From Sphingomonas sp. LM7 (lineage in GTDB: Bacteria > Pseudomonadota > Alphaproteobacteria > Sphingomonadales > Sphingomonadaceae): a stretch of DNA of 64,000 nucleotides. Position numbers and translations under genes: made by a program. The notes beneath the pieces are model-generated. The model did not search any database. It saw only the letters and a program-made list of their open reading frames with translations, and was not told the origin of the DNA. The stretch lies in assembly GCF_002002925.1 (NCBI RefSeq), contig NZ_CP019511.1, forward strand, positions 806,001 through 870,000, read 5' to 3'. Shown here in pieces: positions 40,329 through 49,412 of the stretch. Within the stretch, counting starts at the first letter, position 1, and each line of letters begins with the position of its first letter.

Positions 40329-42347
40329 TCACCCCGGCCGGTTCTTCCCCAGATACCAGCTCATGTTCGCCGGCCCGCGCGAGCGCGCGAATTGCGGATT
40401 CATCAGATCGTAGACCACCGCATTCTCCAGCACGCGCTGGACATAATTCTTGGTCTCGAAAATCGGGATCTGCTCGATCCATTTGAGCATGTCGCCGCCC
40501 GGCAGCCGCGGATCGCCATTTGCGCGGATCCACTTGTTCACATTGCCCGGCCCGGCATTGTACGCCGCCACCGCGAGCGGATAGCTGCCGTAGATGTTGA
40601 ATACGCGCTGGAAATAGCTCGAGCCCAGCTGAATATTATAGTCGGTGTCGGTGGTCAGCGATTCCCGGTTGTAGCTCAGCCCCAGCTTGCCCGCGGTCTC
40701 CGCGGCGGTGCCCGGCATCAACTGCATCAGCCCGCGCGCACCGGCATGACTCACCGCGGCGCGGTCGAACTGGCTCTCCTGCCGCGCGATCGCATGTATC
40801 ATCGTCCAGTAATCGCGCTGCCCCTCGGGCACCTTTACCGAGGGGAAGCCGGCCGCAGTATAGTCGGACAACCCGTTTTCGAGCGCGCTGCGCCCGACCA
40901 TGACGCCCAGATCGGGCCGGCCGATCGTCCGGCTGAGCTCGGCGGCGAGGACGTGATCGTTGTCCGTGGTCGCGTCGCGCGCGATCTGGCGGATGAACAA
41001 TCCTTGCGAAACGCGGTCGCCCATCGTGCCGAGCAGTTGCACCGCGCGCACCGTCTCGCGCCGGTAAAACGCATCGCGTGCCACCGGATCGGCTCTGCGC
41101 GTGTCCAGCGGCGGCGGCGCCTTCAGCGAAAGCCCGGTGCGTTCGGCGGCAAGCTGACCGTAATACAGGTCGGAGAAGCCCGCCGCCCGCGTCAGATAGG
41201 CTTGCGCCGCGGCCTGGTCGCCCGACGCTTCGGCGGCGCGTCCGGCCCAATACAGGCCTTTGGACTGCGTGGTCGGGGTCTTCGAACCCTTCGAATAGCG
41301 TTCGAACATCCCCGTCGCGTCGCGCGGACGGGCGAGGTTGTAATAGGCCGTCGTGCCGGCGAGCCAGGTCAGGCTGGTATAATCGTCGCGCTCGCCCAGC
41401 GGCAGTTCGGCGATGACCGTGCTCGGCGGGAAGGCATCGTCGACCTGGCTGGCGATCTGGTACGCGAGGCTGTGCTGCCCGTCGGCCGAGGCACCGCGCG
41501 CCGCCATCAGCAGCACTTCGTACCATGCCTCGCCGTCGCCGGGATAAGAGGTCAGCCGTGGCCGTTGCGCGAGATACGACCGCATCGCGGGGCTCTGGCC
41601 GGTGTCGCGCAGCCACCGCGCGCGATCGGCGATATAGCCCGGATCGCTGCGGCCGATGTCCATTACGTTCGCGCCCTTGAGCGCGGCGTCGATGGCCTTG
41701 GTGCGAAAGGCGATCCGCGCCTCGAAAATCGGGCGCTTGCTCGGCGAGACGAATGCCAGCTGGCGTTGCGCGACGCTGGTAGAACCCTTCCACAGCAGCA
41801 TGTCCACGCGCGCGTCGTGATCCGCTGGGGACAGTGCCGACAGGAAACTACCCAGCAGCTTGCTCTCGTCGGAGGTGCGCAGCGTGCCCGCGCGCCACGC
41901 TTTCCGCGCCTGCTCGTCGGCATCGCCGCGCCTGCCCGACGCGGCCAGCGCCTCGGCGTAGCGGAGATGCCCGGCGGGGGTCAGCGGTGCGAAGCGCTCG
42001 AAGAAGCGCACCACCAGCCCGGGCGCGAAGCTGCCGCTGTCGAGCGAGGTCTCCGCCGCCGCGCGCCGGCTCGTCTCGCCGGGCCAGCCGGGATGCGCGA
42101 GCATGAAATTGGCATAGTCGGAAAACGGCCAGTTGTCGGACTGTTGCAGCCGCTTCCACTCGGTCAGCGCGTAGGAGACCGGATCTCCTTGCGCATAAGC
42201 CGGCTGGACCGGCGAGACCGCATTCTGCAGCGCCCCCGTCACCGACCGAAGTTGATCCTGCGTGAGTTGCGTCGAAACCGCGACCCCCGACACGCCAGCG
42301 AGCAATACAGCGCTCTTGATAACCGAACCGAGCATGCTGGACATCAT
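40329..42347 (-). CDS. slt: Soluble lytic murein transglycosylase
   Basis: The 672-residue protein has an N-terminal signal-like helix (SAVLLAGVSGVAVSTQL), a long superhelical U/L-type domain of short helices (about 60-480), and a C-terminal SLT catalytic domain. The catalytic Glu is in AIARQESQFDRAAVSHAGAR, followed by 'GLMQLMPGTA' and 'SYFQRVFNIYGSYPLAVAAYNAGPG', all standard. It cleaves peptidoglycan to 1,6-anhydromuropeptides in the periplasm. The start (two ATGs at 42347 and 42344) is 59 bp from the divergent dapA start. The length resembles E. coli Slt70. Confidence 0.92.
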   Translation of the reverse strand: MMSSMLGSVIKSAVLLAGVSGVAVSTQLTQDQLRSVTGALQNAVSPVQPAYAQGDPVSYALTEWKRLQQSDNWPFSDYANFMLAHPGWPGETSRRAAAETSLDSGSFAPGLVVRFFERFAPLTPAGHLRYAEALAASGRRGDADEQARKAWRAGTLRTSDESKLLGSFLSALSPADHDARVDMLLWKGSTSVAQRQLAFVSPSKRPIFEARIAFRTKAIDAALKGANVMDIGRSDPGYIADRARWLRDTGQSPAMRSYLAQRPRLTSYPGDGEAWYEVLLMAARGASADGQHSLAYQIASQVDDAFPPSTVIAELPLGERDDYTSLTWLAGTTAYYNLARPRDATGMFERYSKGSKTPTTQSKGLYWAGRAAEASGDQAAAQAYLTRAAGFSDLYYGQLAAERTGLSLKAPPPLDTRRADPVARDAFYRRETVRAVQLLGTMGDRVSQGLFIRQIARDATTDNDHVLAAELSRTIGRPDLGVMVGRSALENGLSDYTAAGFPSVKVPEGQRDYWTMIHAIARQESQFDRAAVSHAGARGLMQLMPGTAAETAGKLGLSYNRESLTTDTDYNIQLGSSYFQRVFNIYGSYPLAVAAYNAGPGNVNKWIRANGDPRLPGGDMLKWIEQIPIFETKNYVQRVLENAVVYDLMNPQFARSRGPANMSWYLGKNRPG

Positions 42348-42406
42348 ACGGACTCGCCGACTATCTGCCAGTCCCGTTCTCGGGAATTGAGGAAGATTTT
42401 CACGCC

Positions 42407-43288
42407 ATGTTCTCCGGGTCGATCCCTGCGCTGGTAACGCCGTTCCTTAACGGCAGCTTTGCAGAGCAAGCGTATCGCGACCTTGTTGAATGGCAGATTG
42501 CCGAAGGCTCGGCGGCGCTGGTTCCTTGCGGCACCACCGGCGAGGCGGCGACGCTGACCAAGGACGAGCATTTCGAAGTCGTGCGGGTGTGCGCCGATCA
42601 GGCGAAGGGCAGGGTGCCCGTGCTCGCCGGTGCCGGGTCGAACGACACCCAGGTAGCGATCGGCAACGTCCACGCCGCCAAGGCTTCGGGCGCGGACGCG
42701 GTGCTGATGGTGCCGCCTTATTACAACCGCCCCAGCCAGGAAGGCATCTTCCGCCACTTCGAGGCAGTCGCGAACGCGACCGATCTGCCGATCGTCCTCT
42801 ATAACGTCCCCGGCCGCACCGTGACCGACATCCATTCCGCGACGATGGCGCGGATCGCCAAGGCGTTTCCGGACCGCTTCCTCGGCGTCAAGGACGCCAC
42901 CGGGCAACTTGGGCGGGTCTCCGAGCAGCGCGCCGGCTGCGGCGCCGATTTCATCCAGCTTTCGGGCAATGACGAGACAGCGCTCGCGTTCAACGCGATG
43001 GGCGGCACCGGTTGCATCTCGGTCAGCGCCAATGTCGCGCCGCGGCTGTGCGCCGAGTTCCAGGCCGCCTGGGCCGCCGGTGACAATGCTCGCGCGCTCG
43101 AGCTCCACGACCTGCTCTATCCGCTCCACCTCGCGATGTTTACCGATGCCTCGCCTGGCCCGGTGAAGTATGCTCTCGGCAAGGTTCGCCCGGGTTTCCC
43201 CGGCGAACTGCGCCTGCCGATGACCGAAGCCTCCGAGGCGAGCCGCACCGCGGTCGACGCCGCATTGGCGCATGCCGGGCTGATCTGA
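42407..43288 (+). CDS. dapA: 4-hydroxy-tetrahydrodipicolinate synthase
   Basis: The 293-residue TIM-barrel enzyme condenses pyruvate with aspartate semialdehyde in lysine and peptidoglycan precursor synthesis. Visible motifs: LVPCGTTGEAATLT (substrate Thr pair), the 'YYNRPSQEGIFRHF' segment, the catalytic Tyr in VLYNVPGRT, and the Schiff-base Lys in LGVKDATGQLGR. It ends normally. The start ATG lies 59 bp from the divergent lytic transglycosylase gene, which also acts on cell wall. No lysine riboswitch is visible in the short leader. Confidence 0.95.
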   Translation: MFSGSIPALVTPFLNGSFAEQAYRDLVEWQIAEGSAALVPCGTTGEAATLTKDEHFEVVRVCADQAKGRVPVLAGAGSNDTQVAIGNVHAAKASGADAVLMVPPYYNRPSQEGIFRHFEAVANATDLPIVLYNVPGRTVTDIHSATMARIAKAFPDRFLGVKDATGQLGRVSEQRAGCGADFIQLSGNDETALAFNAMGGTGCISVSANVAPRLCAEFQAAWAAGDNARALELHDLLYPLHLAMFTDASPGPVKYALGKVRPGFPGELRLPMTEASEASRTAVDAALAHAGLI

Positions 43289-43301
43289 TCGCGGGCTTTT
43301 C

Positions 43302-43364
43302 TGTCACGTAACATTGCTTGCAAATTCTGCATCTTGCTGTGCGTCAACAGCAATGTTTTGTCAC
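43302..43364. promoter_or_regulatory. Inverted repeat upstream of the TonB receptor gene
   Basis: AACATTGCT (43310-43318) and AGCAATGTT (43349-43357) are perfect inverted arms 30 bp apart, and TGTCAC flanks each arm as a direct repeat (43302-43307 and 43359-43364). The segment is more AT-rich than its surroundings and lies in the 212-bp gap before the receptor start at 43501. It may be an operator. Confidence 0.4.
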
Positions 43365-43500
43365 AATCCGATCACAATCGGGGCCTAGCCGCCCGCTCAG
43401 GGAACACAGCCCTTTTCGCGAACGCCAGCCCGTCATGCGCCCTGAGCGCCTGGCGACGGCTGCGTGCGTCGACGAAATCAAGAACAAGATTGGGGAATTG

Positions 43501-45813
43501 ATGAAAACCGTATTTGCCCGCCGCGCCCTTCGTTCGGGGGCGGCCGTCGTCGCGCTTCTCTATGCCGGCGCCGCTTTCGCGCAAGACACCGACGTCGCCA
43601 GCGACACCCAGGCCGAAGCCGGCGACATCGTCGTCACCGCGCAGCGCCGCGAGGAGCGGCTGGTCGACGTGCCGGTGTCGGTCGCGGTGCTCCAGGGCGA
43701 CTCGCTGCGCGATTTCCAGGCCGCAGGCGACGATACGCTCGCGCTCGCTGGCCGCGTCCCCGGCCTCTATGCCGAGACCACCACGGGCCGCATCTTCCCG
43801 CGCTATTACATCCGCGGCCTCGGCAATATCGACTTCTATCTCGGCGCCTCGCAGCCCGTGTCGATCATCCAGGACGACGTCGTGCTCGAGCATGTCGTGC
43901 TCAAGTCGAACCCGGTCTATGATCTCGACCGCGTTGAAGTGCTGCGCGGCCCGCAGGGCTCGCTGTTTGGCCGCAACACCACCGCCGGCATCGTCAAGTT
44001 CGACACGATCCGCCCGAGCGACACCTTCCAGGGCCGCGCCGCGATGTCGGTCGGCGAATATGGCAGCTCCAACATCGATGCCGGCTTCGGCGGCCCGATC
44101 GTCGACGACGTCCTGTCGTTCCGCGTTTCCGGCCTCTACCAGCACCGCGACGACTGGGTCGACAACACCTATACCGGCCCGAGCTTCGACGGCACCCGCG
44201 GCAGCTTCAACGCGATGGGCGGCTTCGACGATCGCAACCTACGCCTGCAGCTCCGCTTCACCCCCACCGACCGGCTGACATTCGACCTTTCCGGCCATGG
44301 CCGCTGGTACAAGGGCACCTCGACCCTCTTCCACCGCGGCGCACTGGTGAAGGGCTCGAACAGCGTTGAGAACGAGCCGCGTGATCGCGTTTCGTATGAC
44401 GAGGCGATGGACAATCCGCAGGCCTATGACACCTACGGGACGTCGCTGCGCGCCAGCTACGATCTGGGCGGCGCGGTGCTGACTTCGATCTCGGCATGGG
44501 AAACCACCAAGGGCTTCAGCCGCGGCGACACCGATGGCGGCGCTGCGCCGCTGTTCGCCGGTGCGCCCTTCTATGGCCAGTCGCAGGGCAATGTCCGCGA
44601 TCTCGACCAGTTTAGCCAGGAGCTGCGCCTCGCCAGCCCGGGCACCGGCCGGTTCAATTGGCAGTTCGGCGGCTATTATTTCGACTCGCGCGACATCACC
44701 GATTTCTACCAGCGCCGCGTCTTCCTCACTGCGCCGTTCGATCCCGCCAACGCCAACAGCAACAACCCCAATAACTGGGTGCGGCTGCACAACGTCAACA
44801 CGTCGTGGGCGGCGTTCGGGCAGCTGAGCTATGAAATCGTCCCGAACCTGACGCTCACCGGCGGTGCGCGCATCACCAACGACAGCAAGTCGACCCGCCT
44901 GCTCAAGACCGCCGACACCGGCACCGGCGCAGTGACCTATACCGGCCGCCGCTTCGTCGAGCTCGAGGACACCAAGGAGAGCTGGGACGTAAGCGCGCTC
45001 TACAAGCTCAGCGACGATGTCAGCGTCTATGCCCGCGTCGCCAGCGGCTTCCGCGGCCCGACGATCCAGGGCCGCTCGGCAGTGTTCAACTCGGACTTCA
45101 CCACTGCGGATTCGGAGACGATCCTGTCGTGGGAGGCTGGCGTGAAGGGCACCTTGCTCGACAATCGCGTCCGTTTCGGGCTGAGCGGGTTCTACTACAC
45201 CGTCGACGACATCCAGCTGAACGCCAATGACGTGAACGGCAACGGCGTGCTGCTCAACGCCGACAAGGCCAAGGCATATGGCGTCGAGGCCGAGCTCGAC
45301 CTGCACCCTGTCGAGAATTTCGCGCTCTCGCTCGGCGGCAGCTGGCTCCACACCGAGATCGACGATCAGGCTGCCCTGGCGCAGGTCTGTGTACTCGGCG
45401 GTATCGTCGTTTGCACCGTCAACGATCCCACCGTGGTGATCCCCGGCCGCGGCACCTTCGCCCGGATCGATGGCAATCGCCTGCCCAATGCGCCCGAGTA
45501 CAACCTCAACGTCGCCGCGCGCTACGACATTCCCGTTGCGGACGAAGGCAAGTTCTTCGTCTCGACCGACTGGAACCTCCAGGGCTTCACCAGCTTCGTG
45601 CTGTACGATACCAAGGAGTTCACTTCGAACGGCAATTTCGAAGGCGGTCTGAAGATCGGCTATGAAGGCAATGGTGGCGAGTGGGAAATTGCGGCGTTCG
45701 CCCGCAACATCACCAACCAGAAGAACCTCAAGGGCGTGATCGAGAACTATATGGCCGCAGTGTTCAACGACCCGCGCATTATCGGCGTCTCGTTCAGCAC
45801 CCGCATGCGCTGA
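43501..45813 (+). CDS. TonB-dependent receptor, sphingomonad type
   Basis: The 770-residue outer-membrane receptor has a signal peptide (AVVALLYAGAAFAQ), a TonB-box-like 'GDIVVTAQRREERLVDVPVS', a plug with 'YYIRGLGNIDF' and 'VEVLRGPQGSLFGRNTTAGIVKF', and a long barrel with the usual 'SVYARVASGFRGPTIQGR' and 'AYGVEAELDL' segments. It ends in 'VSFSTRMR', so the last residue is not the typical Phe. Substrate unknown; the plug type is common for plant-sugar or iron ligands in sphingomonads. The ATG at 43501 has GGGGA upstream. It stands alone between dapA and smpB. Confidence 0.9.
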   Translation: MKTVFARRALRSGAAVVALLYAGAAFAQDTDVASDTQAEAGDIVVTAQRREERLVDVPVSVAVLQGDSLRDFQAAGDDTLALAGRVPGLYAETTTGRIFPRYYIRGLGNIDFYLGASQPVSIIQDDVVLEHVVLKSNPVYDLDRVEVLRGPQGSLFGRNTTAGIVKFDTIRPSDTFQGRAAMSVGEYGSSNIDAGFGGPIVDDVLSFRVSGLYQHRDDWVDNTYTGPSFDGTRGSFNAMGGFDDRNLRLQLRFTPTDRLTFDLSGHGRWYKGTSTLFHRGALVKGSNSVENEPRDRVSYDEAMDNPQAYDTYGTSLRASYDLGGAVLTSISAWETTKGFSRGDTDGGAAPLFAGAPFYGQSQGNVRDLDQFSQELRLASPGTGRFNWQFGGYYFDSRDITDFYQRRVFLTAPFDPANANSNNPNNWVRLHNVNTSWAAFGQLSYEIVPNLTLTGGARITNDSKSTRLLKTADTGTGAVTYTGRRFVELEDTKESWDVSALYKLSDDVSVYARVASGFRGPTIQGRSAVFNSDFTTADSETILSWEAGVKGTLLDNRVRFGLSGFYYTVDDIQLNANDVNGNGVLLNADKAKAYGVEAELDLHPVENFALSLGGSWLHTEIDDQAALAQVCVLGGIVVCTVNDPTVVIPGRGTFARIDGNRLPNAPEYNLNVAARYDIPVADEGKFFVSTDWNLQGFTSFVLYDTKEFTSNGNFEGGLKIGYEGNGGEWEIAAFARNITNQKNLKGVIENYMAAVFNDPRIIGVSFSTRMR

Positions 45814-45828
45814 CCTCTCTAAGCTCCC

Positions 45829-45967
45829 TCCCTGCCTGCAGGGAGGGGTTGGAGGTAAGGGGGCGCGTCTGCGCGCCCAACGACTCTTCGAATGCCGGGT
45901 AACAAGGCGGCGGACGAGGCATCGAGCCTCGCCGCCGCCAACCACCCCTAACCCCTCCCTTGCAGGT
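45829..45967. repeat. Intergenic GC-rich palindromic repeat (copy A)
   Basis: The element is bounded by GGGAGGGGTT (45841-45850) and AACCCCTCCC (45950-45959), each next to a CCTGCAGG- or TGCAGG-type palindrome. An internal hairpin GGCGGCG...GAGGC/GCCTC...CCGCC lies at 45907-45939. The same plan and shared segments (gggcgcg...gcgcgccc-acga) recur at 57885-58006. Confidence 0.6.
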
Positions 45968-46065
45968 AGGGAATTGGTCCGGCCTTGCGCGCCAGGCCTT
46001 TATCTTTCGCGCGCCCGATCCACGGCTTCCCTTCCGCCCGCCGCGCCCCTACATGCCCACCTCCC

Positions 46066-46548
46066 ATGGCCCGTCCCCGTCCCGCTACCTTCGACAAAGT
46101 GAAGACCGTCGCCGAGAACCGGCGCGCGCGGTACGAGTATTTCATCGAGACGGTCTACGAGGCGGGGCTTGCTCTCACCGGCACCGAAGTGAAGTCGCTG
46201 CGCTTCGGCGAAGGCTCGATCGCCGAGGCCTATGCCGAGGTGAAGGAAAACGGGGTGTGGCTGGTCAATGCCAACATCCCCGAATTCAGCCACGGCAACC
46301 GCTATAATCACGAGCCCAAGCGGCCGCGTAAATTGCTCCTTCATGAGCGTGAAATAAACAAGCTTCACGGTGCCGTCGCGCGCGAAGGCATGACGCTCGT
46401 CCCGCTTTCCATCTATTTTAATGGAAGAGGGCGCGCAAAGGTCGAGCTGGCGCTCGCGAAGGGCAAGAAGACGCATGACAAGCGCGAGTCGATCAAGGAA
46501 CGGGATTGGAAGCGGGAGCAAGGCCGCATCCTCCGCGACCGTGGCTGA
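46066..46548 (+). CDS. smpB: SsrA-binding protein SmpB
   Basis: The 160-residue protein binds tmRNA and delivers it to stalled ribosomes for trans-translation. The OB-fold signatures are '[29 protein letters not shown]' and '[24 protein letters not shown]', with the C-terminal basic tail '[22 protein letters not shown]' by segment. That tail mimics the tRNA anticodon arm. The start at 46066 begins MARPRP and fits the family; the upstream frame is Pro/Arg-rich and not protein-like. The 3' end overlaps the next gene by 8 bp. Confidence 0.95.
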   Translation: MARPRPATFDKVKTVAENRRARYEYFIETVYEAGLALTGTEVKSLRFGEGSIAEAYAEVKENGVWLVNANIPEFSHGNRYNHEPKRPRKLLLHEREINKLHGAVAREGMTLVPLSIYFNGRGRAKVELALAKGKKTHDKRESIKERDWKREQGRILRDRG

Positions 46549-47116
46549 TCGCGGGCTGGGCGCCCGTTTCACTGCCTGGGTCGACCGTAACCTGCCGACC
46601 CGCGAGAGCTTCGAATCGAACCGCTGGCTGCGCCCGATCGCGCACCGCATCCTGCACTCCTCGCTGTGGCGGATGACGCGGCGTTCGGTGCCGCGCGGCG
46701 TGGCGCTCGGCATGTTCACCGGCATCCTGATCCCGATGGGACAGATCCCGGCGTCGGCCGTGCTCGCGCTGCCGCTACGTGCCAACGTCCCGGCGGCGGC
46801 GCTGACGACTTTCTTCACCAATCCGCTCACCACGCCGTTCCTGTTCATCCTGTACTACAAGGTCGGCGGCTGGGTGCTGCACCTCAGCGGCACCAGCCCG
46901 GCGGAGGCGAGGACTGCCGTTGCAGACACCGGCTGGCTGCAATGGTTCGCCGCGGATGTCGGGCTTCCCACGGCGGTCGGCATGGCAATCTGCGCCGTGA
47001 TCGGCGGAATCCTGGGCTATTTCGTCGCGGCGCTCGGCTGGCGGATGTGGATCACGCGAAAGTGGCGCAAGCGCTCAACCGAGCGTGCAGAACGGCAGAT
47101 TGACGTGGCGTTATAG
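46541..47116 (+). CDS. DUF2062 family membrane protein
   Basis: The 191-residue protein has the DUF2062 pattern: an N-terminal '[28 protein letters not shown]', then '[36 protein letters not shown]', '[16 protein letters not shown]' and a C-terminal helix '[20 protein letters not shown]' by segment. It should have about three membrane segments. Function unknown. The start is GTG at 46541 inside the end of smpB (8-bp overlap), so the two are translationally coupled. A hairpin with a T-rich tail follows the stop. Confidence 0.85.
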   Translation: MADRGLGARFTAWVDRNLPTRESFESNRWLRPIAHRILHSSLWRMTRRSVPRGVALGMFTGILIPMGQIPASAVLALPLRANVPAAALTTFFTNPLTTPFLFILYYKVGGWVLHLSGTSPAEARTAVADTGWLQWFAADVGLPTAVGMAICAVIGGILGYFVAALGWRMWITRKWRKRSTERAERQIDVAL

Positions 47117-47142
47117 GCGCTTAAGACGGCGCCTTTCTCTTT
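47115..47142 (+). terminator. Terminator after the smpB/DUF2062 pair
   Basis: AGGCGC (47115-47120) pairs with GCGCCT (47129-47134), followed by TTCTCTTTT. It begins at the stop codon of the DUF2062 gene and ends 15 bp before the M13 peptidase start. Confidence 0.65.
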
Positions 47143-47156
47143 TCGAAGGGCCCTCC

Positions 47157-49250
47157 ATGCGTCTTCCGCTCCTCGCCACCACCTTCCTCGCAGCCCCTGC
47201 GCTGCTCGCCGGCTGCACCCGCGGCGATACCCCGCCGCCCGAAGCCGTCTCGGCGCAGACCGCCACTGTCTCGCAGGCGGCGGTCGGCCCCGTCGCCCCT
47301 GCCATCGCGCTGCGCCCGCAGCTGGGTAATTACGGCTTCGACGAGGCCGGCATGGACAAGTCGATTGCTCCGGGTGACGATTTCTACGGCTTCGCCAACG
47401 GCACTTGGGCGCGCACCACGCCGATCCCGGCCGACAAGGCGAACTTCGGCGCGTTCAATGTGATCGACGATCTGTCGAAGCAGCGCACCCAGGAAATCCT
47501 CGAAGCGGCGAAAGCCGATCCCAATTCGAAGATCGGCATCGCCTACGCTACCTATCTCGACACCGCGGCCGTTGACGCCAAGGGGCTCGCCCCGATCCAG
47601 CCCTGGCTCAACCAGATCAAGGGCGTGAAAGCCAAGTCGGGCCTTGCCGCGCTCTATGCCCAGGCCGACCGCAACGGCGTCCGCCATCTGTTCGGCAGCT
47701 ATGTCGGCCAGGACGACAAGAACCCCGAAGTCTACGCCCTCAGCCTCGGCCAGGGCGGCCTCGGAATGCCCGATCGCGACTATTATCTGTCGAAGGACGC
47801 CAAGCTGGCCGAAGCCAAGGCTGCCTATGAGAAGCACCTCGCCAACGTCCTGACGCTCGCCGGCGAGCCCAATGCTGCCGCCCGCGCCAAGGCGATCGTC
47901 GCGTTCGAGACGCGCATCGCGCAGGCGCACTGGACGCGAGTCGAGAGCCGCGACGCCAACAAGACCTACAACAAGATGACCGTGGCCGAGTTGGCGCGGA
48001 AGGCGCCGGGCTTCGACTTCAAGGGCTTCTTCACCGGTATCGGCGCCAATGTCGACAGCGTGATCGTCGCCCAGCCCAGCGCGGTCACCGGCATCGCCCG
48101 CCAGGTCCGCGGCACCCCGCTCGAAGTCCTCAAGGACCAGCTGCTCGTCCGCAGCCTCGATGGTTTCGCCGATGTGCTGCCTTCGTCGTTCGACAAGGAG
48201 CAGTTCGCATTCTTCGGCACCACGCTGTCGGGCACGCCCGAGCAGCAGGTCCGCTGGAAGCGCGCCGTCGAGTTCACCACCGGCGCGGTTTCGGACGAAG
48301 TCAGCCAGGCCTATGTCGCGAAGTATTTCCCGCCCGCGACCAAGGCTGCTGCCGACGAACTGGTCAAGAATGTCATCGCGGCGATGGATCGCCGCATCGA
48401 CCAGCTCGACTGGATGGCGCCCGAGACCAAGGTCAAGGCGCATGCCAAGCTTGCCGCCTTCACCCCCAAGATCGGCTATCCCGATCGCTGGCACGATTAT
48501 GCGAACCTGCAGATCACTGCGGGCGACGCCTTCGGCAACAATGTCCGCGCCAACAACTGGGCGCATGACGACGAGATATCGAAGCTCGGCAGCCCGATCC
48601 GCCGCTGGGAATGGGGCATGACTCCGATGGAAGTGAATGCCTATGCCAATTTCGGCATGGTCGAGATCGTCTTCCCGGCCGCGATTCTGCAACCGCCCTT
48701 CTTCGATCCCAATGCCGATCCCGCGGTCAACTACGGTGGCATCGGCGCAGTGATCGGCCATGAGCTCAGCCACCATTTCGATGACCAGGGCGCCAAATAT
48801 AATGCCGAGGGGCGGCTGACCGACTGGTGGACTCCCGCCGATGTCGCCGCGTTCAAGACGCGCACCGACGCGCTGGTGGCGCAATATGACCAATATGAGC
48901 CGCTGCCCGGGCTGAAGGTGAAGGGCGCGCTGACGCTCGGCGAGAATGTCGCCGATCTCGCCGGGCTCACCGTCGCATATGATGCCTATAAGCATTCGCT
49001 GGGCGGGCAGGGCGCGCCCGTGCTCGACGGCATGTCGGGCGACCAGCGCTTCTATCTCGGCTGGGCGCAGGTCTGGCGGCGCAATTATCGTGAGGCCAAT
49101 CTGCGCCAGCGCCTGCTGACGGACCCGCATTCACCGTCGCAGCAGCGCACCTGGGTCGTGCGCAATCTCGATCCCTGGTACTCGGCCTTCGCCCCGGCGC
49201 CGGCCAACAAGCTGTTCCTGACTCCCGAGCAGCGCGTCCGCATCTGGTGA
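47157..49250 (+). CDS. M13 family metallopeptidase lipoprotein (PepO/neprilysin-like)
   Basis: The 697-residue protein has a lipoprotein signal (LPLLATTFLAAPALLAGC). The N-terminal M13 domain starts 'ISAPGDDFYGFANGTWART'-like at about residue 70. The catalytic zinc motif is IGHELSHHFDDQG (HExxH), the third ligand Glu is in LGENVADLAGL, and 'NYGGIGAVIGHE' and 'FFLGWAQVWRR'-like segments complete the gluzincin. It ends RVRIW, close to the CRVW end of the family. It degrades small peptides at the cell envelope. The ATG at 47157 is preceded by the terminator of the upstream pair. Confidence 0.93.
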   Translation: MRLPLLATTFLAAPALLAGCTRGDTPPPEAVSAQTATVSQAAVGPVAPAIALRPQLGNYGFDEAGMDKSIAPGDDFYGFANGTWARTTPIPADKANFGAFNVIDDLSKQRTQEILEAAKADPNSKIGIAYATYLDTAAVDAKGLAPIQPWLNQIKGVKAKSGLAALYAQADRNGVRHLFGSYVGQDDKNPEVYALSLGQGGLGMPDRDYYLSKDAKLAEAKAAYEKHLANVLTLAGEPNAAARAKAIVAFETRIAQAHWTRVESRDANKTYNKMTVAELARKAPGFDFKGFFTGIGANVDSVIVAQPSAVTGIARQVRGTPLEVLKDQLLVRSLDGFADVLPSSFDKEQFAFFGTTLSGTPEQQVRWKRAVEFTTGAVSDEVSQAYVAKYFPPATKAAADELVKNVIAAMDRRIDQLDWMAPETKVKAHAKLAAFTPKIGYPDRWHDYANLQITAGDAFGNNVRANNWAHDDEISKLGSPIRRWEWGMTPMEVNAYANFGMVEIVFPAAILQPPFFDPNADPAVNYGGIGAVIGHELSHHFDDQGAKYNAEGRLTDWWTPADVAAFKTRTDALVAQYDQYEPLPGLKVKGALTLGENVADLAGLTVAYDAYKHSLGGQGAPVLDGMSGDQRFYLGWAQVWRRNYREANLRQRLLTDPHSPSQQRTWVVRNLDPWYSAFAPAPANKLFLTPEQRVRIW

Positions 49251-49256
49251 TTGTCT

Positions 49257-49375
49257 TTTCCCGCTCCCCTCGGGAGCGGGAAGGGGCCGCGCGCGAAGCG
49301 CGTGGGAAGGGTGAGGGCAGCTGTCGATCCTCACCCTTTGCCAGCTTCCGCTCATGCCAATGCGAGAGGGAACAG
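49257..49375. repeat. Intergenic GC-rich palindromic repeat (copy B)
   Basis: CCCGCTCCCCTCGGGAGCGGG (49260-49281 area) forms a hairpin directly after the peptidase gene. It is followed by CGCGCG/CGCG-type and AAGGGTGAGG...CCTCACCCTT arms around 49306-49341. The layout recalls the other palindromic gaps of this window but the sequence is a different variant. Confidence 0.5.
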
Positions 49376-49412
49376 GCTTGACCCGCCACGCGTCAGCGAA
49401 CATCGCTAGCCA

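Noticed and set aside
47121-49130. 669-codon open frame opposite the M13 peptidase gene
   Set aside because: Antisense to a peptidase gene with complete motifs; no recognisable domain.
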